DNA of 64,000 bases from Lactifluus volemus (lineage: Eukaryota > Basidiomycota > Agaricomycetes > Russulales > Russulaceae), in NCBI GenBank assembly GCA_022376515.1, contig WTXI01000026.1, forward strand, positions 124,001 through 188,000, given 5' to 3'. Made by a program: the position numbers and the translations under genes. Below are positions 1 through 10,487 of this stretch, in pieces. Under the pieces are notes generated by a model that was given only the letters and a program-made list of their open reading frames with translations, was not told the origin of the DNA and searched no databases. How positions within the stretch are numbered: position 1 is the stretch's first letter; each line of letters begins with the position of its first letter.

Positions 1-932
1 CCCGTCGGGTTAGGGGTTTGCCCTTTGCCCTAGGGGTCGTGCCCGCCTGCCCTTTGCCCGGGGAGTCACCAGAGGGCTCAGGGTGTGGAGTGTTGGGCTG
101 TGAAACGGGGGTCCCAGTGCAAAACGGTGTAAAAGGCGACTGGGAATTTGATGTGCCAGCCTCGTCAAGCGAGCTCGGGGGCTCGGTGGGGGCTACAGAG
201 GGAGTAGGAGGGGGGTCAACGGCTTGGGGAGCGAAGGCGGCTCTAAGGGCTGCCTCAACCACGTCCGAACCATCGCCTAAGCGATGTCCTCGCTGGACGT
301 CGTCTGGGATTGCGCAGACAACCTCCACGGCCACGTTTATTGCTTCGCCTGCACCTGGGACGCCTAGAATGCGGTCGTCCTTGGCTTTGTTGAAGGACTG
401 AAAGTCGAGAATGGGGGGATAAGACATCGAGAAAATTTCGATGATGGTGGTAAGAAGTCAAGAAGGCTTGGGGAACTGGGGGTTCAACCACCAAGGTAGG
501 TTGCAATTCCCTAAGGAGGCGATCTAGTTCCTCCGACCCAGGGACACAGGCCCAAGACTCCTTGAAGAGCCGTAGCTCAACGGCACGCGCTGGGGAAGGG
601 TCTAAGAAAGAGGAGAGAGAGGAAGTAAAGTAGGAAGCAAAAGAAAGAAAAGGGGACTTAGATGAAGTGTTCATAAGATAAGGTAGTACCAACTTGTTCG
701 GTAAGAGAAAATAGAGGAAGCCCCCCGAAGGGAGCGAGAGGAAAAAATTGAGACCCTGCGAAAGGGCCTTGAGGAGTGACCATCTCCGGTCCGTGTCCAC
801 CGACACTCCTGACTGTAACAACCTCTCCCCACTGTATAGTAAGAAGGCATGTGCGTAAGAGTCAGGGATGGGGATGGGGAGGGATCTAATGTAAAGGCAG
901 TGTGTTACGGTTATGCGGGCTGCCCAGCCCAT
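1..932 (-). mobile_element. LINE ORF1-like fragment, runs off the left edge
   Basis: Reading the minus strand from 932, a 225-codon frame runs to 255. Near 420-255 a second frame takes over and stays open, proline- and serine-rich, to the window edge. The switch at about 420-460 suggests a frameshift or a short intron. I recognise no catalytic domain. The composition (a basic stretch, then a Pro/Ser/Thr-rich tail) and the position on the same strand as a reverse transcriptase 0.9 kb away fit ORF1 of a non-LTR retrotransposon. It is separated from that RT by unrelated sequence, so it may belong to a different copy. The assignment to a LINE is inference; the broken frame is seen directly. Confidence 0.35.
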
Positions 933-1050
933 TCCTTGCTATTTTTTCCGTCTATTTTTCGACTTGTGTTATGACCTAGGATCCCTTTCCTTGGCCAGCC
1001 CCCTCTGTGCGACTTCTAGGGGCTGTGCATCGCCGTTTTGGATGTGTATT

Positions 1051-1232
1051 TGACTCAGGGATCATGACTCAAATCTTGAGTCAGCGTTCTTGACTCAGAT
1101 CTTGAGTCAGACGCACTGAGTCAGTTCTTGAGTCATCAGAACTGACTCAGGTCCTTAGTCAATAGTCTTGACTTCGCTACTGTACTGTGACCTTTGTAGG
1201 ATAGTTGGCTGGCCCTCTGTACGCATAAATAG
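1051..1232 (+). promoter_or_regulatory. Cluster of eight TGA(G/C)TCA sites followed by a TATA-like box
   Basis: Eight perfect 7-mers TGACTCA or TGAGTCA start at 1051, 1065, 1077, 1091, 1103, 1117, 1129 and 1143. Spacing is 12-14 bp. The 7-mer is the known site of Gcn4/AP-1 type bZIP factors. About 75 bp downstream is CATAAATAG (around 1224), followed by a pyrimidine-rich stretch like a transcription start region. No clear gene follows on the plus strand before the LINE RT at 1806. The block could be the U3 part of an LTR or a promoter cut off by the LINE insertion. Confidence 0.5.
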
Positions 1233-1805
1233 GGCCCTGTAGACGAGCTAAAGCCCCAGCTTCAGCTTCGTCTAGAATCGCAGTTCATTGTCTCCTGCTC
1301 ACACTCGCATCGCATCTTCCTCCTCTACTTGTTCATCCCCTCTTCGTACCTTGATCTAGGTACCTCGCGCCACGATCAGACATCTGTGAACTTGTTCCAT
1401 TTCCTCTGGAACTAGCTCCCAGACGCCTGAACCCTAATACAAACGCGCTGAGAGAAGTAGTTCCCACTTCTCACACCGCGTCTGCCCTCGAACCTTAGTT
1501 CAACCTCCCACGAGTGTCCTTGGAAGGCAAGCATCCCTTGCGCTCCAATTACACTCGCGCCCGTGTTGCGGTTGAACCTACACATCATCATTTATCTATC
1601 TGCCACCATCTATCCCTTTTGGGAACGGTAACTCCGACCATCGCGTGCGCCGGCCCGCTAGTCCGTCTCGTGCGATACAGACACCCAGAGTTCGCACAGT
1701 CAAGTCTACTCCCTGTGGGACCTTGCCTGTGTGTGCTAGAATCGACTATTTGGTGTTGCTAGTCTTGTCCGACTCGCCACAGCAAATAGCCAACCAGAAC
1801 GACGC
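1233..1805 (+). other. Leader- or LTR-like segment without a recognisable gene
   Basis: CT-rich sequence typical of a transcript leader or an LTR R-U5 region. It contains only short open frames (for example 1514-1762 and 1645-1914) that resemble nothing I know. It ends where the LINE reverse transcriptase 3' end begins. No matching second LTR was seen in the window, so a solo or truncated LTR is a guess. Confidence 0.25.
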
Positions 1806-3565
1806 TCACTTCGAGCCACGGTCCCTGCGAACCGTGACACAGTGGGCAAGGGGAGGGGGTTTAGCGATGAGGGAACGAGTGAGAGAGTGCACCTCCTTAG
1901 GGGAGGAAGCATAGGAAGTGAAGCCCTGGTGTGACCAGGTGGACGAGTATGGTGGGGAAGGGTACGAGAAAGGAAAGATCAGGGGGGTTCTGGATTTGAC
2001 TAAAGACCAAAGGTTTGTAAGGGGAAGGAAGGTGAGGCGCCATCGTGAGATGGGGTTAGACCAGACCGACGTGAGCAGAGGGGAGGATGGGGGAAGTGAT
2101 GAGAGGCGGGTGATGTACTGGGTTCTGAGTTTAAGCAGGGTGTATCGTACAGGTGGAATGCTAAGTAAATGATGGAGTGGGGCAGTGGGTGTAGTACGAA
2201 AGGCGCCACTGAGACGGCGACAGGCCTGGTTCTGTGCCACCTGAAGGGGCTGAACCAGGCCTTTCTGTTTGACATCAGTGAACCAAATGGGAGAACCGTA
2301 CGTGAGAATTGGAAGAATTACCGCGAGGTAGACTTTACGCCAATTAGCAAAGTCCAAGCCTCGAACAGAGTTGCCGAGGACCCCCAGGGCCGCTAGGGAG
2401 GAGCGGGCTCTGGAGGCCATAATGGAGACGTGTTCTTTCCACGAAAGCGTGGGGTTGAAGTAGATACCGAGGTAGCGAACCACCTTGGATGTTTTGACTG
2501 TGTACTCACCGTTGGAGGGATCCCGGAGAGCGAGGCAAGTTAAATGAGGGCCAAAATGGCGTTCGACATGGCGGGTGCGGAAGATCATGAATTCCGTCTT
2601 CTCCGGGTCGAGCCGGAGCCCCACATCAAATAGCCAGGAAGCTGCTTGTTCGTACAAACGCGCGGCCTTCGACGCCGCAGAGCGGTACGTTTCCCTGCTG
2701 GCAGTGATGCAGCCGTCGTCAACATATAACTGGAAGGAAGTGAAGGGGGAGGAGTCCGAAGAGTTAAGGAGAGTGAGGAGGGGGGCCGTATAAATAGCCG
2801 AGAGGATAGGTGAGAGGGGCAAGCCTTGAGGGGTGCCGTAAGAGAGTGACTGGGGGTCATGTGTGTAATTATTAAAAGAAAGCGAGGCCGTCCGATCGGA
2901 AAGGAAAGAAAGGGTCCACTGGACCAGGGACTGTGGGAAGCCGTAAATGTGAAGGAGGTGGGCGACCCGGGCAGGGTTCAGGTTGTCAAAGAAACCCTGG
3001 ATGTTGAAGAAGATGGTTGCAGCAACGTGTCCGGCCTTGAGGCAAGACTGGGCTAGATGGGCCAAGTGGCCGGCGCCATCTACGGCACTGCTGTAATCGC
3101 AGGAGCCGAATTGGAGGGGGGGGAGGATGCGGCATGTGTTGAGGTCGGCTAGGAGGCGTTTGGCGACGATCTTCTCCAAGAGCTTGCCGGCACATTCTAG
3201 GAGACTGATGGGTCTGTAGGCCTTAGCCAGGGAGTAATCCGGCTTGCCTGGTTTGTGGAGGACGACAACCCGGGCTGCCCGCCAAGGGTGGACTCCAAGG
3301 GAGAGAGCAGCCGAGAAGAGAGTGATGAAGCGCAAGGCCCAAGGGGGAGGCGGCGAAGGCCCATTTGAGAAGTTTGTAGCCGATGCCGCTAGGTCCAGGA
3401 GCCGATTTGTTAGAAGTGGGCGCTAACGCGGATGTGATTTCTGAAAGAGTGACAGGTCCATGGTGTCGGGTAGGTAAAGGAAGGGGATCTGAAGGGAGTG
3501 TGACCGCTTTCCCGGGGGGGATAGGCGGAAACCGTATTATGTGTCCCCAAGGCGGGAGGATGCCC
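1806..3565 (-). mobile_element. 5'-truncated non-LTR retrotransposon, reverse transcriptase fragment (defective)
   Basis: The minus-strand frame 3335-1806 encodes about 509 residues of a LINE reverse transcriptase: the RT fingers and palm, the YVDD motif B/C core (QLYVDDGCI) and the C-terminal thumb-like region. The upstream part of the RT domain (SEITSALAP...SAPGPSGIGY) lies in another frame at 3609-3223, so there is a frameshift near 3230-3340. Motif A, which in this family normally reads FFDIQGFFD, here has Asn at the first Asp (codon 3005-3003). That Asp is one of the catalytic metal ligands. No endonuclease domain remains. Homology to the MARVEL-gene duplication unit begins at about 3566, marking the 5' truncation point. 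The element is dead by truncation, frameshift and active-site change. Confidence 0.85.
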
Positions 3566-4621
3566 CTTTGTGTGCCTTTCGAGAGAGGACTGCCAGTGAG
3601 GTGAGCCAAGCTGCGAGAGCGCCCATTACTACTACTCTCGCATCATCAAACCAAGGAGATAACATGCGGGAAAGTCTAGAAAGATCCGAGTCGATAATGT
3701 GAGAAACAATACAACACTGTTGGGGAACTGAATATATGCGAGCGAGTCTGAGAGAGCTAGAGAGGAGAGAGGAGAGCCGCGGCAGGGAGGTAGATTAATG
3801 AACGGCAGTGGGGGCGTTAAGGCGAGACTCGGATGAGTGCAGGCGATGGAAAGTGGTAAACGGGGAAACGAGCCGAGTCTGAGATAATAACTTGAGACTT
3901 GAGGGGAGAAAAAAATAATTTCACACTGAGAGCGAGGGACGCGGCGATGCTCAGGCTACTGCTCCTCAAAATACAATTTACAATCTTTTTATACACATTT
4001 TTGTTCCGTAGCTGCTAAGTAGGATAAACCCGTCAAGAAAGTAATGTACAATCTTAGCAGTCAGGAAAACATATGGGAGGGTAAGTAAAACGCGAGGCGG
4101 GAAAGTAAGAACCCAATCTTAACAAAATTTGGAGTCACGTGCACCCCTGAAGGCTGCTCGCCCTCCCCTCAAAAGAAAGGAAATCCAAAACTGAAGGTCT
4201 GGGCGCAGTGCGAGGCATAGCACTTAGTACAGGGCAATATCTGGACAGGAAACGTAGAGACACGAGGACACAAGGAGACAAAGGAAACGGAAACGTTACA
4301 GTGGCACAAGGTCACAGGGCGTCGGTCTCTGCCCGAGGCGCAAGGGGTGCCATGGCTGAGATGATGGCTATGGCACGTGTAACGGGGAGATAAGGGAGAG
4401 GTTGTTATCCAGGAGTGTGAATGAACCGAGGAGAGAGGAGAGAGTGGATGAAAAGGGAATCGAATGAGGCGAACAAGAGGATGACCAGGGAGAACAGAAC
4501 ATAGTATACAAAGCATAGTTGCAAGGTCAGCGACTTTACAGGACAGCTAATTCAAAAATGTGGCACATCATATCTCAGGAAACCAACGGAATGTGGTGCT
4601 CGGGGGGGCCTATGTCGGTAG

Positions 4622-5498
4622 CTAAGGCTGAGGGACAGTGACAGGTTGGGCAGACACTTGAGAAGAACTTGCCACAGCTGTCTCTGCGGGCAAGAAAAGG
4701 ATGTCATCACTAACAGCCCTTGACCATGGATAGTGACCCCGTCCCCGAGCCCGGAGGCTCAGCCCCAGGAGTATGGAGATGTACGCCGAGACTAAGTAGC
4801 AACACAGTGAGGTCCTTGGTTAACGCGAGAATAAAAAGGACCTACGTAAGATCCATTCCAAGAAAGCGAAGGCCGTAACAGCTTTGGTCTCACTGCAGGC
4901 CTGGGAGATCACGCCTTTGACTATCAAGGAAGATCCTACATTGGACGTCGAAGGCTGCGTGTGAAGGAACACACTCACGGGATGAACAGCCCGAGCCTCC
5001 AGCTAAATTAAATACACTGGACGTCGAAGCAGCGTCTGATCCACTTGCAAGCCAGAGCACCCAAAGAACCGCTAGTCACGGTGCGGCGGTCGGTCACCAG
5101 AATCATGTGAGGAAAAAAAAACATACAAAGGCATGCAATCTCGACGACAATCCACGAAAAGTATGTGCCTTGACGGTATCGATCAATAAAAAACCTATAT
5201 GTAAAAAAAAACGGCATTTAGTGATGCGGAACACACGGCCACGATGTTTATCGTACATTGGGATTATCGTAAGGAGTGTTAGCAGGCTGGTGGTCAGTGA
5301 AAGAGGCGCAAAGGTGAGAGCAGCGAAAGGCCCAGTCAATGCACAGAGATCTGCACTCAAGGATAACACGATGAGGCAAAAGAAGGCCGTTATCCCTGTC
5401 GTAAGATCGTTCAGAAATGAGTGAGGCTGTAAGATGAGAGGATGCGACTCGAAGGTCTTACCGAATGTGACCAAACGAAAAATCGACAGCCAATGCAT
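4622..5498 (-). CDS. MARVEL-like four-helix membrane protein, paralogue 1
   Basis: Six-exon model on the minus strand: 5498-5462, 5395-5257, 5194-5127, 5071-5016, 4954-4846 and 4791-4622. It gives 192 residues with GT-AG introns throughout. Four hydrophobic helices are visible: LITF/ITAFFCLIVLSLSADL near residues 10-35, the SLLTLLTIIP region, VVEIACLSVLWVLWLASG, and AVTAFAFLEWIL plus the following YISILLGLSL. The short tail contains ARGRGHYPWSRAV. This order (ALTGP loop, IIPM, VEI-LW-LWL, C-E-KA--AF-FL-WI) matches the small MARVEL-like proteins common in mushroom genomes, whose function is largely unknown. It is the tandem copy of the gene at 8774-9713. Intron 4 uses a donor and acceptor different from its paralogue. 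The family name rests on pattern recognition. Confidence 0.7.
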
Positions 5499-5689
5499 TT
5501 GAGGTTGAGCTGAAACCATTTCTCACGGGGTGAACAGTAAAGGAGGAGTGACAGGCCATTTCGCTCGCATCGTAGGACCCTTTTATGTAGCCACGGTTTT
5601 CTCGACCGCAAAAGGATCACCTGATCGAGTTTCAGAGTTTGACGTTCAACAAACAAATTACGATAATCAAAGCCAGGCAGCCACTGATA

Positions 5690-6050
5690 CACATACAGCA
5701 GCTACCAATCCCAGTAGTATATCCTTGTCTAGCTGGATTTGACACGAAATTGTCAGGGCTGCCCTGTGTCTCGTGTCCTATTGCGCTGCGCTATAATCGG
5801 TTAGGTCATGAAGATGCCAAATATCACTGACATCTCCCACGATGTGTCGGTAGAATGTGGAAGGCTGTGCGGCGCTCTGAGAACTGCAAAGGAGACAAGG
5901 TTTCGTACTTATCACAACATGACCTTAGAGGTACGTACCAGTCACCTGGAGTGGTCGCGATTTCGGCTGCCAGTGCGTTTTGTATGTGACTCGGATGTAC
6001 GTGTCCGAGTCCCTGCCAACTGAGTGAGCGCGTTGCGCGTTAAGCTTGCC
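5690..6050 (-). pseudogene. Remnant of an NLR 5' end (C2-like exon)
   Basis: On the minus strand an acceptor TTTGCAG is followed by codons reading VLRAPHSLP. NLR-A has VLRAHNLP at the same place (exon start 15823). Upstream, the motif GTACGTACCAGTCACCTGGAG on the plus strand around 5930-5950 matches the equivalent NLR-B region near 43578. The frame dies soon after. The remnant sits just upstream of the MARVEL-like gene in transcription direction. Confidence 0.5.
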
Positions 6051-6150
6051 CAGACGGCCCGTAGACGGCCCGCCTTGAGGTACACGGTCATCGCTCCGTC
6101 GGTCCCCCAGGCCACCAAAGTGGCCACGAAACCAAAGCGATCCACTCCTA

Positions 6151-7560
6151 AGCAGAGGGTGACGTCTCAGTATTTGATATCATTGATATCTTCCGGCGTT
6201 TTTTATTTTCCTTTCGAGAAAACACCTCTTGGCCAATGCCATCTCTGACTCTGAGTCAGCCCAACAGAATCACGCTGGAAAATTCTCCTGGGTTGAGTTT
6301 ATTCTCCAATACGACTCACACCTATGCCGTCACAGTGCAATGTACCATTCGAGATAATGCTGAAACCCGACACGAATATACCATGCCCAGCCCACGCTCA
6401 ACTTGGAGGTGACATCTTTGCATGGTCTGGCTCACGCACTCCTAGTTCAAACCGTATTCACCCTACCGGTACGTATCCTCTCCTCCTGTTAGGTGCGGAT
6501 GCCAGTGTTGGGAATCTGAGGACACAGGCCCCAGTCCCTCCAAACGGATTGCAAGAGGGGGTCCTGAACCGCGACCACCACGAGTTAAGAGTTTCCCACG
6601 GTTCGACTTGGCAAGGGATGGGCAACCTCTGCCCTCGACATACCGTTGACCACGAGCTTTGCCACTCGTAGGATCTCGGTCTGAGATATCATTCTCTGGC
6701 TTGCCAGAGAAATCAAGCTCGGGCAACAGAGAGCTTGTATGGTGTAGGGGTCAGTACGACAATTGCAAATTGTATCTGGACGACACGATGATGACATCAG
6801 GACTTGAGAAACGAGTGGTTAGAGAAACGGAAAGTTAGGAATGACCGCAGAAGAGATGAGAGTGCCAGTGGTGGTGGCACCACGCACCTACTAGTAGCGC
6901 CCCTCTCCTTCCTACCCTTCCGCAGAGCCAATCCTTACTCTTAAAACTACTTATCAAACGCGCTAAGATGCTCCCAGGCTTCTGAGAACACCTCTTCACT
7001 GAGGTCTCAGCGAACGAAAGTCTGATCGGAGTACAGAAAGTCAAACTTACTGCCGAGTCGGGCCCACTGCAAACGCCAAACATGAGAGCTATCTCAGACA
7101 GCAAGCTATGGACGGATTGAGGGAATTTTCAATCTTCAAGTTAAGGACACGAGTCGACGAAACTAGAGGGTGCGGCCGGTCTTGGCTAGCTTGACTCTTG
7201 AGATGGAGATGACCAACGGCAATCTTTGGATCACAGGTATGCACGTTGACACATACATAGTGTCACAGTCGGTGTGTGAGGAAAGCAGAGGCCATTATGG
7301 TTGTGATGATACTGTATAGCTGAGGACCGTCTGGGGACGATCGCAGTTGAGAAGTCGCGAAAGCAGCCGAATAGAACAACTTACTGTACAAATGACGTGA
7401 TCAGTCACTCAGCGCAACCGAGCATGCTCCAGCTCGAGGTCACTGATACGTGTCTTGGTAATTAAATCTCCTATCAGTCCTTAGAGCACACAACTTTCCT
7501 TGTTTCGAAGTCTTCCCGGGGAAAGAGTGACGAAACCAGAACGAGAAGTGCTAAGTTGTT
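6151..7560. other. Spacer between the two MARVEL-gene copies, no gene recognised
   Basis: About 1.4 kb with only short open frames, the longest being 6324-6671 plus (115 codons) and 6835-7104 minus (89 codons). Neither shows a domain, splice structure or homology I can name. No poly(A), terminal repeat or tRNA-like motif was seen. Confidence 0.4.
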
Positions 7561-8773
7561 TGTGTTTTTGTATATATGTGCGTGTGTGCGCCTTTTGAGA
7601 GAGGGCTGTAAGTAGCTAAAGTTAAGCTAAAAAGGCTGGAAAAGCGTTCATTATGAGCAGTAAACATACCGTAAAATGCACATGATTTGACTTGGTCGAA
7701 AAGTCCTTGCAAGGGGCGGATTTCCTACATTCAGAGGACTACCTTCGCATCATCAAGACGTCAAGTCAAGGAGACAACATGCAGGGAAGTCTGGAAAATA
7801 TCTCAGTCGATATGGTGAAAAAAAGTACAGCACTGTTGACGAACCTGAACGTCTGCGAGTGAGTCCGAGAGAGGAGAGAGGAGAGAGGAGAGCGGCGGTA
7901 GGTAGGTTGACGGACGGCAGTGGGAGAGAGGCGTTAAGGGAAGACTCGGATGAGTGCAGGCGATGGAAAGCGGTAGATGGCGAAACGAGCGGAGACCGCG
8001 ATGAGACTTGAGGGGAGCAAAAACAATTTCAAATTGAGAACAGGTGACGTGGCGATGCTACCTGTTCCTGAAGTATACAAATTGCAAGTTGCAAGTTTTT
8101 TTATTATACATTTCTGTTTCTCGTAGCTGCTAAGGTAGGAAAATGTACAAAAACGGGGTGGAGCGCCAGGCTTTCCTAAAATACAAAACCCATTGTCAAA
8201 ACGTGTCAAAACGTGAGGCTGGGGAGTAAGAAGATGTTGGGTCACGTGCACAAAACAGAGGACGCTCGCACTCCTCAAAAGAGAGGTTGTCCTAAAATAG
8301 AAGGTCTGGGCGCGGCGCAAGGCACAGCACCCAGCTCAGGGCCAGAACTTAACAGGGAATAGACACGAGGCAGGTGGAATGCACAAAGAGAAAAAAGAAG
8401 CATTAGAGTGGCAGTGAACAGGTCTATTCCCATGGACAGACGGTGTCGTCGCCGAGATGACGGTTGTGGCACGTGTTACGAGGCGATATGGGAGAGGTGG
8501 TGATACAGTAGTTTGGGGATCAACCGAGGAGTGTGGCAAAAGCGGATGTAAAAGGGACCGAATGAGGCGAAAGTCATGCAAACTTGAAGGGGGGAGAATA
8601 GAATGTGGGATACGTGGCGCGGTTGCAAGGTTAGCGACATGGCTGACCTTACAGCACGTAGGCCCGTAATTCAACGATGTGGCGCACCATAGCTCAGGAA
8701 ACCCACGTTATGAAATCAGTTTGGTGCTCGGAATTGGCAGGGTCTGTGGCGGAAACGAAGGCGAGATTGTCCT

Positions 8774-9713
8774 CTACATGGTCTGTGGCGGAGATGAATA
8801 CGGGATGGTGCTCGACAAGGTCTGTTGCGGCGATGAAGGCTGTACAGCGATCATTGGGGGAGGCTCTTGAACAGGACTCGCCACAGCTATCTCAGCGGGC
8901 AAGAAAAGGGCGCCATCACGGACAGCCTTTGTCCATGGAGAGTGGCCCCGTCCGTGAGCCCGGATGCACACCCCCAGAAGTATGAAGGTGTACGCCATGA
9001 CTGAGAAGCAACACGGTGAGGTACTTGGGTAACGCGAGAAGAAAAAAGGCCTACGTAAGATCCACACCAAGAAAGAGAAGGCCGTGATGGCTTTGATCTC
9101 ACTGCAAGCCTGGAGGACGTTGGCCATGTCTATTAACGAAGACTTAAAATTGGATGTCGAAGGCCATGTGGGAAGGAATGCGCTCACTATTGAGGGTAAG
9201 GGTACAGCGTGTCAGTGTGCTCGAGTTTTTAGTATATAGGCTGTCCGTCCACGCAGCGTAAGATCCAGCTGACAGCCAGAGCGACCAAAGAATCGCTAGT
9301 CATGGTCTATCACTAGAACTAGTACGCAAGAAAAAGGATGCATACAAAACCATACAATCTCAACGATTGTGTACGAAAAGAATGCGCCTTGTCCGCACAG
9401 ATCGACGATAAACCTATATGGAGTGTCATTTAGTGATGCGGGGAAGACACGGCTACGAGGTTGACCGTACATCGGGATGATCGTTAAGATTGTTAGCAGG
9501 CCAGTGGACAGTGTAAGAGGCGAAAAAGTGAGATAATTGAAAGGCCCAGTCAATGCAATGAGATCTGCACTCAAAGCTACCACGATGATGGAAAAGAGGG
9601 TTGCTAACACTGTCGTAAGATCATCTCAGAAATGAGTGAAGCTGCAAGACGAGAGGATGGGACTCGGAGGTCTTACCAAAGGTGATCAAACGAATAGTCG
9701 ATACCCAATGCAT
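8774..9713 (-). CDS. MARVEL-like four-helix membrane protein, paralogue 2
   Basis: Six-exon minus-strand model: 9713-9677, 9609-9471, 9413-9346, 9295-9253, 9182-9055 and 9000-8774. All phases close, giving 213 residues. Helices: TFGVLATLFSIIVVALSADL, LSTGLLTILTIIPMFIV, FFSYTIVEIVWFSILWSLWL and ITAFSFLVWILL followed by AYTFILLGV. The cytosolic tail has RAHGRGHSPWTKAVRDGALF and a Pro/Ser-rich end encoded by an imperfect repeat, GGTCTGT(G/T)GCGG, seen three times about 30-40 bp apart (8750-8840). It is 21 residues longer than paralogue 1, mainly in this tail. It is probably an integral membrane protein of the endomembrane system or plasma membrane; its molecular role is not known to me. Confidence 0.75.
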
Positions 9714-9869
9714 GTCGACCTAAAACAATTTCTCACGGGGGTAAACAGTAAAGGAGTGCTAAGCCATTTCGCCCACATCGTAGGAACCCTTTATGTAGCC
9801 ACGGTTGTCTCAACCGCAAAAGAACTACCTGATCGAGTTCCAGATTTCGGCGTTCAACAATCAGATTGA

Positions 9870-10160
9870 TCAAATCCAGGCACTGGCACCCTCATACAGT
9901 AGCTACTACCAATCTAGGTAGTAATATTCTTATCTAGCTGGATTTTGACGCAAAATTTCCCAGTTGTCAGGGCTGCCCTGTGTCTCGTGCCCTGTTGCGC
10001 TGCGCTATAATAAGTTAGGCCATGAAGATTCCAGATATCACTGACATCTCCCACGATGTATCGATGAAATAGGGAAGGCTGTGCGCTCTAAGGACCTGGC
10101 ACGGGGACAAGCTTTAGTACTTATCAGCTCGATCGTACGCCGGGAGCGAGTTTGGCTGCC
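9870..10160 (-). pseudogene. Second NLR 5'-end remnant
   Basis: Diverged copy of the remnant at 5690-6050, in the same position upstream of MARVEL paralogue 2. Minus strand around 10090 reads GTCCTTAGAGCGCACAG after a disrupted acceptor, matching the start of NLR-A exon 2 (15823). No usable frame remains. Confidence 0.45.
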
Positions 10161-10487
10161 AGTGTTTCGCATCCACGGTCCCGAATCCGCGCCCATAGCC
10201 GGCCCGCTTTGAGGTAACCGGGCCGGTCCGCGGGTGGGGACGTTGCTTCATATGCTCAGGCTGAACGAAGATTGTACACACGTAACATTGTATGATCACG
10301 CACTTAGCATCCTGTGATCTACCTAGTAATGAAATACAATACAGAATGAGCTGCCTTCGACATTGTAAATTCACTTCGCGTTGGGGTGCGACTGGATCGG
10401 TTTGGGCTAGATACGCAACTGCAGTGCCTCCAGGTTGATTGCCGTGCTCAATCACCCTCATAAGGCTTTCATAGTACACAACCAATT

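Larger units (their letters stand above)
3566..6150. repeat. Tandem duplication unit, copy 1
   Basis: This segment aligns along most of its length with about 7585-10230. Shared landmarks include GCATCATCAA near 3645 and 7748, GACTCGGATGAGTGCAGGCG near 3827 and 7946, GGGCAAGAAAAGG near 4690 and 8898, and the whole MARVEL-like gene. The copies are diverged, with many substitutions and small indels, so the duplication is not recent. A roughly 1.4-kb unrelated spacer separates the copies. Confidence 0.8.
7585..10230. repeat. Tandem duplication unit, copy 2
   Basis: Counterpart of 3566-6150 in the same orientation. It contains the second MARVEL-like gene and the second NLR 5' remnant. The 3' flank of the gene (about 7740-8770) aligns with 3640-4620 although neither is coding, so the whole locus was copied rather than an mRNA. 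Confidence 0.8.

Noticed and set aside
968..1840. Complete LTR retrotransposon
   Set aside because: A TGTTATGAC start and promoter-like content are suggestive, but no partner LTR, primer-binding site or gag-pol was found.
5396..5461. Lost splice acceptor in MARVEL copy 1 (CTGAAC versus CTGAG in copy 2)
   Set aside because: Both copies use the downstream acceptor CTTACGACAG, which gives the conserved TFG-hydrophobic start in each; the difference lies inside the intron.
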